This document shows positions 13,775 through 13,828 of a stretch of 13,828 nucleotides of DNA, one piece after another. The DNA lies in NCBI GenBank assembly GCA_011322755.1, contig DRLZ01000398.1:1-13828 (forward strand), written 5' to 3'. Source of the DNA: Crenotrichaceae bacterium (GTDB lineage Bacteria > Pseudomonadota > Gammaproteobacteria > Methylococcales > DRLZ01). A program made the translations under genes and the position numbers. Position 1 is the first letter of the stretch. Each line of letters begins with the position of its first letter. A model generated the notes under the pieces. That model worked only from the letters and a program-made list of their open reading frames with translations. It was not told the origin of the DNA and ran no database searches.

Positions 13775-13828
13775 GGCTGTCCGAGAATAGAGAACCTACT
13801 GCGGAAAAGCTTCTATTCTCGGACAGCC
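13775..13828. mobile_element. 54-bp palindromic element with perfect 16-bp inverted repeats
   Basis: GGCTGTCCGAGAATAG (13775-13790) and its exact complement (13813-13828) flank a 22-bp centre containing CCTACTGCGGAAAAGCTT. The same arm, in decayed form, ends the 177-bp element at 12708-12856, and the central GCGGAA-AGCT is shared too. The window stops exactly at the last base of the arm. It is either a minimal MITE or the edge of a larger insertion sequence cut by the window. Confidence 0.65.

Noticed and set aside
1..13828. CRISPR array, tRNA or rRNA genes
   Set aside because: No regularly spaced direct repeats, and no cloverleaf or rRNA-like sequences were recognised on either strand.

Overview
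The window looks like the chromosome of a glycogen-storing gammaproteobacterium. Evidence: a thioredoxin tail followed by rho (the gammaproteobacterial trxA-rho order), an MsbA-type lipid A exporter (Gram-negative outer membrane), GreB, YaeQ and TrmL, and a secreted protein with a PEP-CTERM sorting tail, which implies an exosortase and exopolysaccharide system elsewhere in the genome. The genus cannot be named from this sequence. The last bases form one arm of a perfect inverted repeat, which is compatible with a contig ending at a repeated element.

Layout. Bases 1-1545 (+) hold the last 25 codons of trxA and the complete rho. All other confident genes lie on the minus strand: glgX (1832-3910), a PEP-CTERM protein gene (4379-5158, GTG start), greB-yaeQ-trmL (5823-7436, transcribed trmL, yaeQ, greB, with 4 nt between yaeQ and greB), glgP (8008-10503) and msbA (10660-12432, apparent TTG start). 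Long intergenic gaps separate most of them.

Function. GlgP shortens the outer chains of glycogen to glucose-1-phosphate and GlgX removes the branch stubs that remain, so the window carries both glycogen breakdown enzymes but no synthesis genes (glgA, glgB, glgC). Rho and GreB act on the elongating RNA polymerase. TrmL modifies the wobble base of leucine tRNAs. MsbA flips lipid A across the inner membrane; lpxK, its usual neighbour, is not here.

The right end (about 12430-13828) is an accessory mosaic. It contains a 110-bp repeat whose second copy is at 7631-7740, a degenerate 177-bp element with terminal inverted repeats, and an AT-rich AP2-like protein gene inside an 843-bp segment bounded by 23-bp imperfect inverted repeats. 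It also contains a 124-nt imperfect palindrome, the frameshifted start of a VapB-type antitoxin, a strong hairpin, and a 54-bp palindrome related to the ends of the 177-bp element. These pieces share short sequences (AAATTGTACC three times; GGCTGT...GAATAG ends), so they appear to be related non-autonomous mobile elements. No transposase is visible. This is the part of the window most likely to hold something undescribed.
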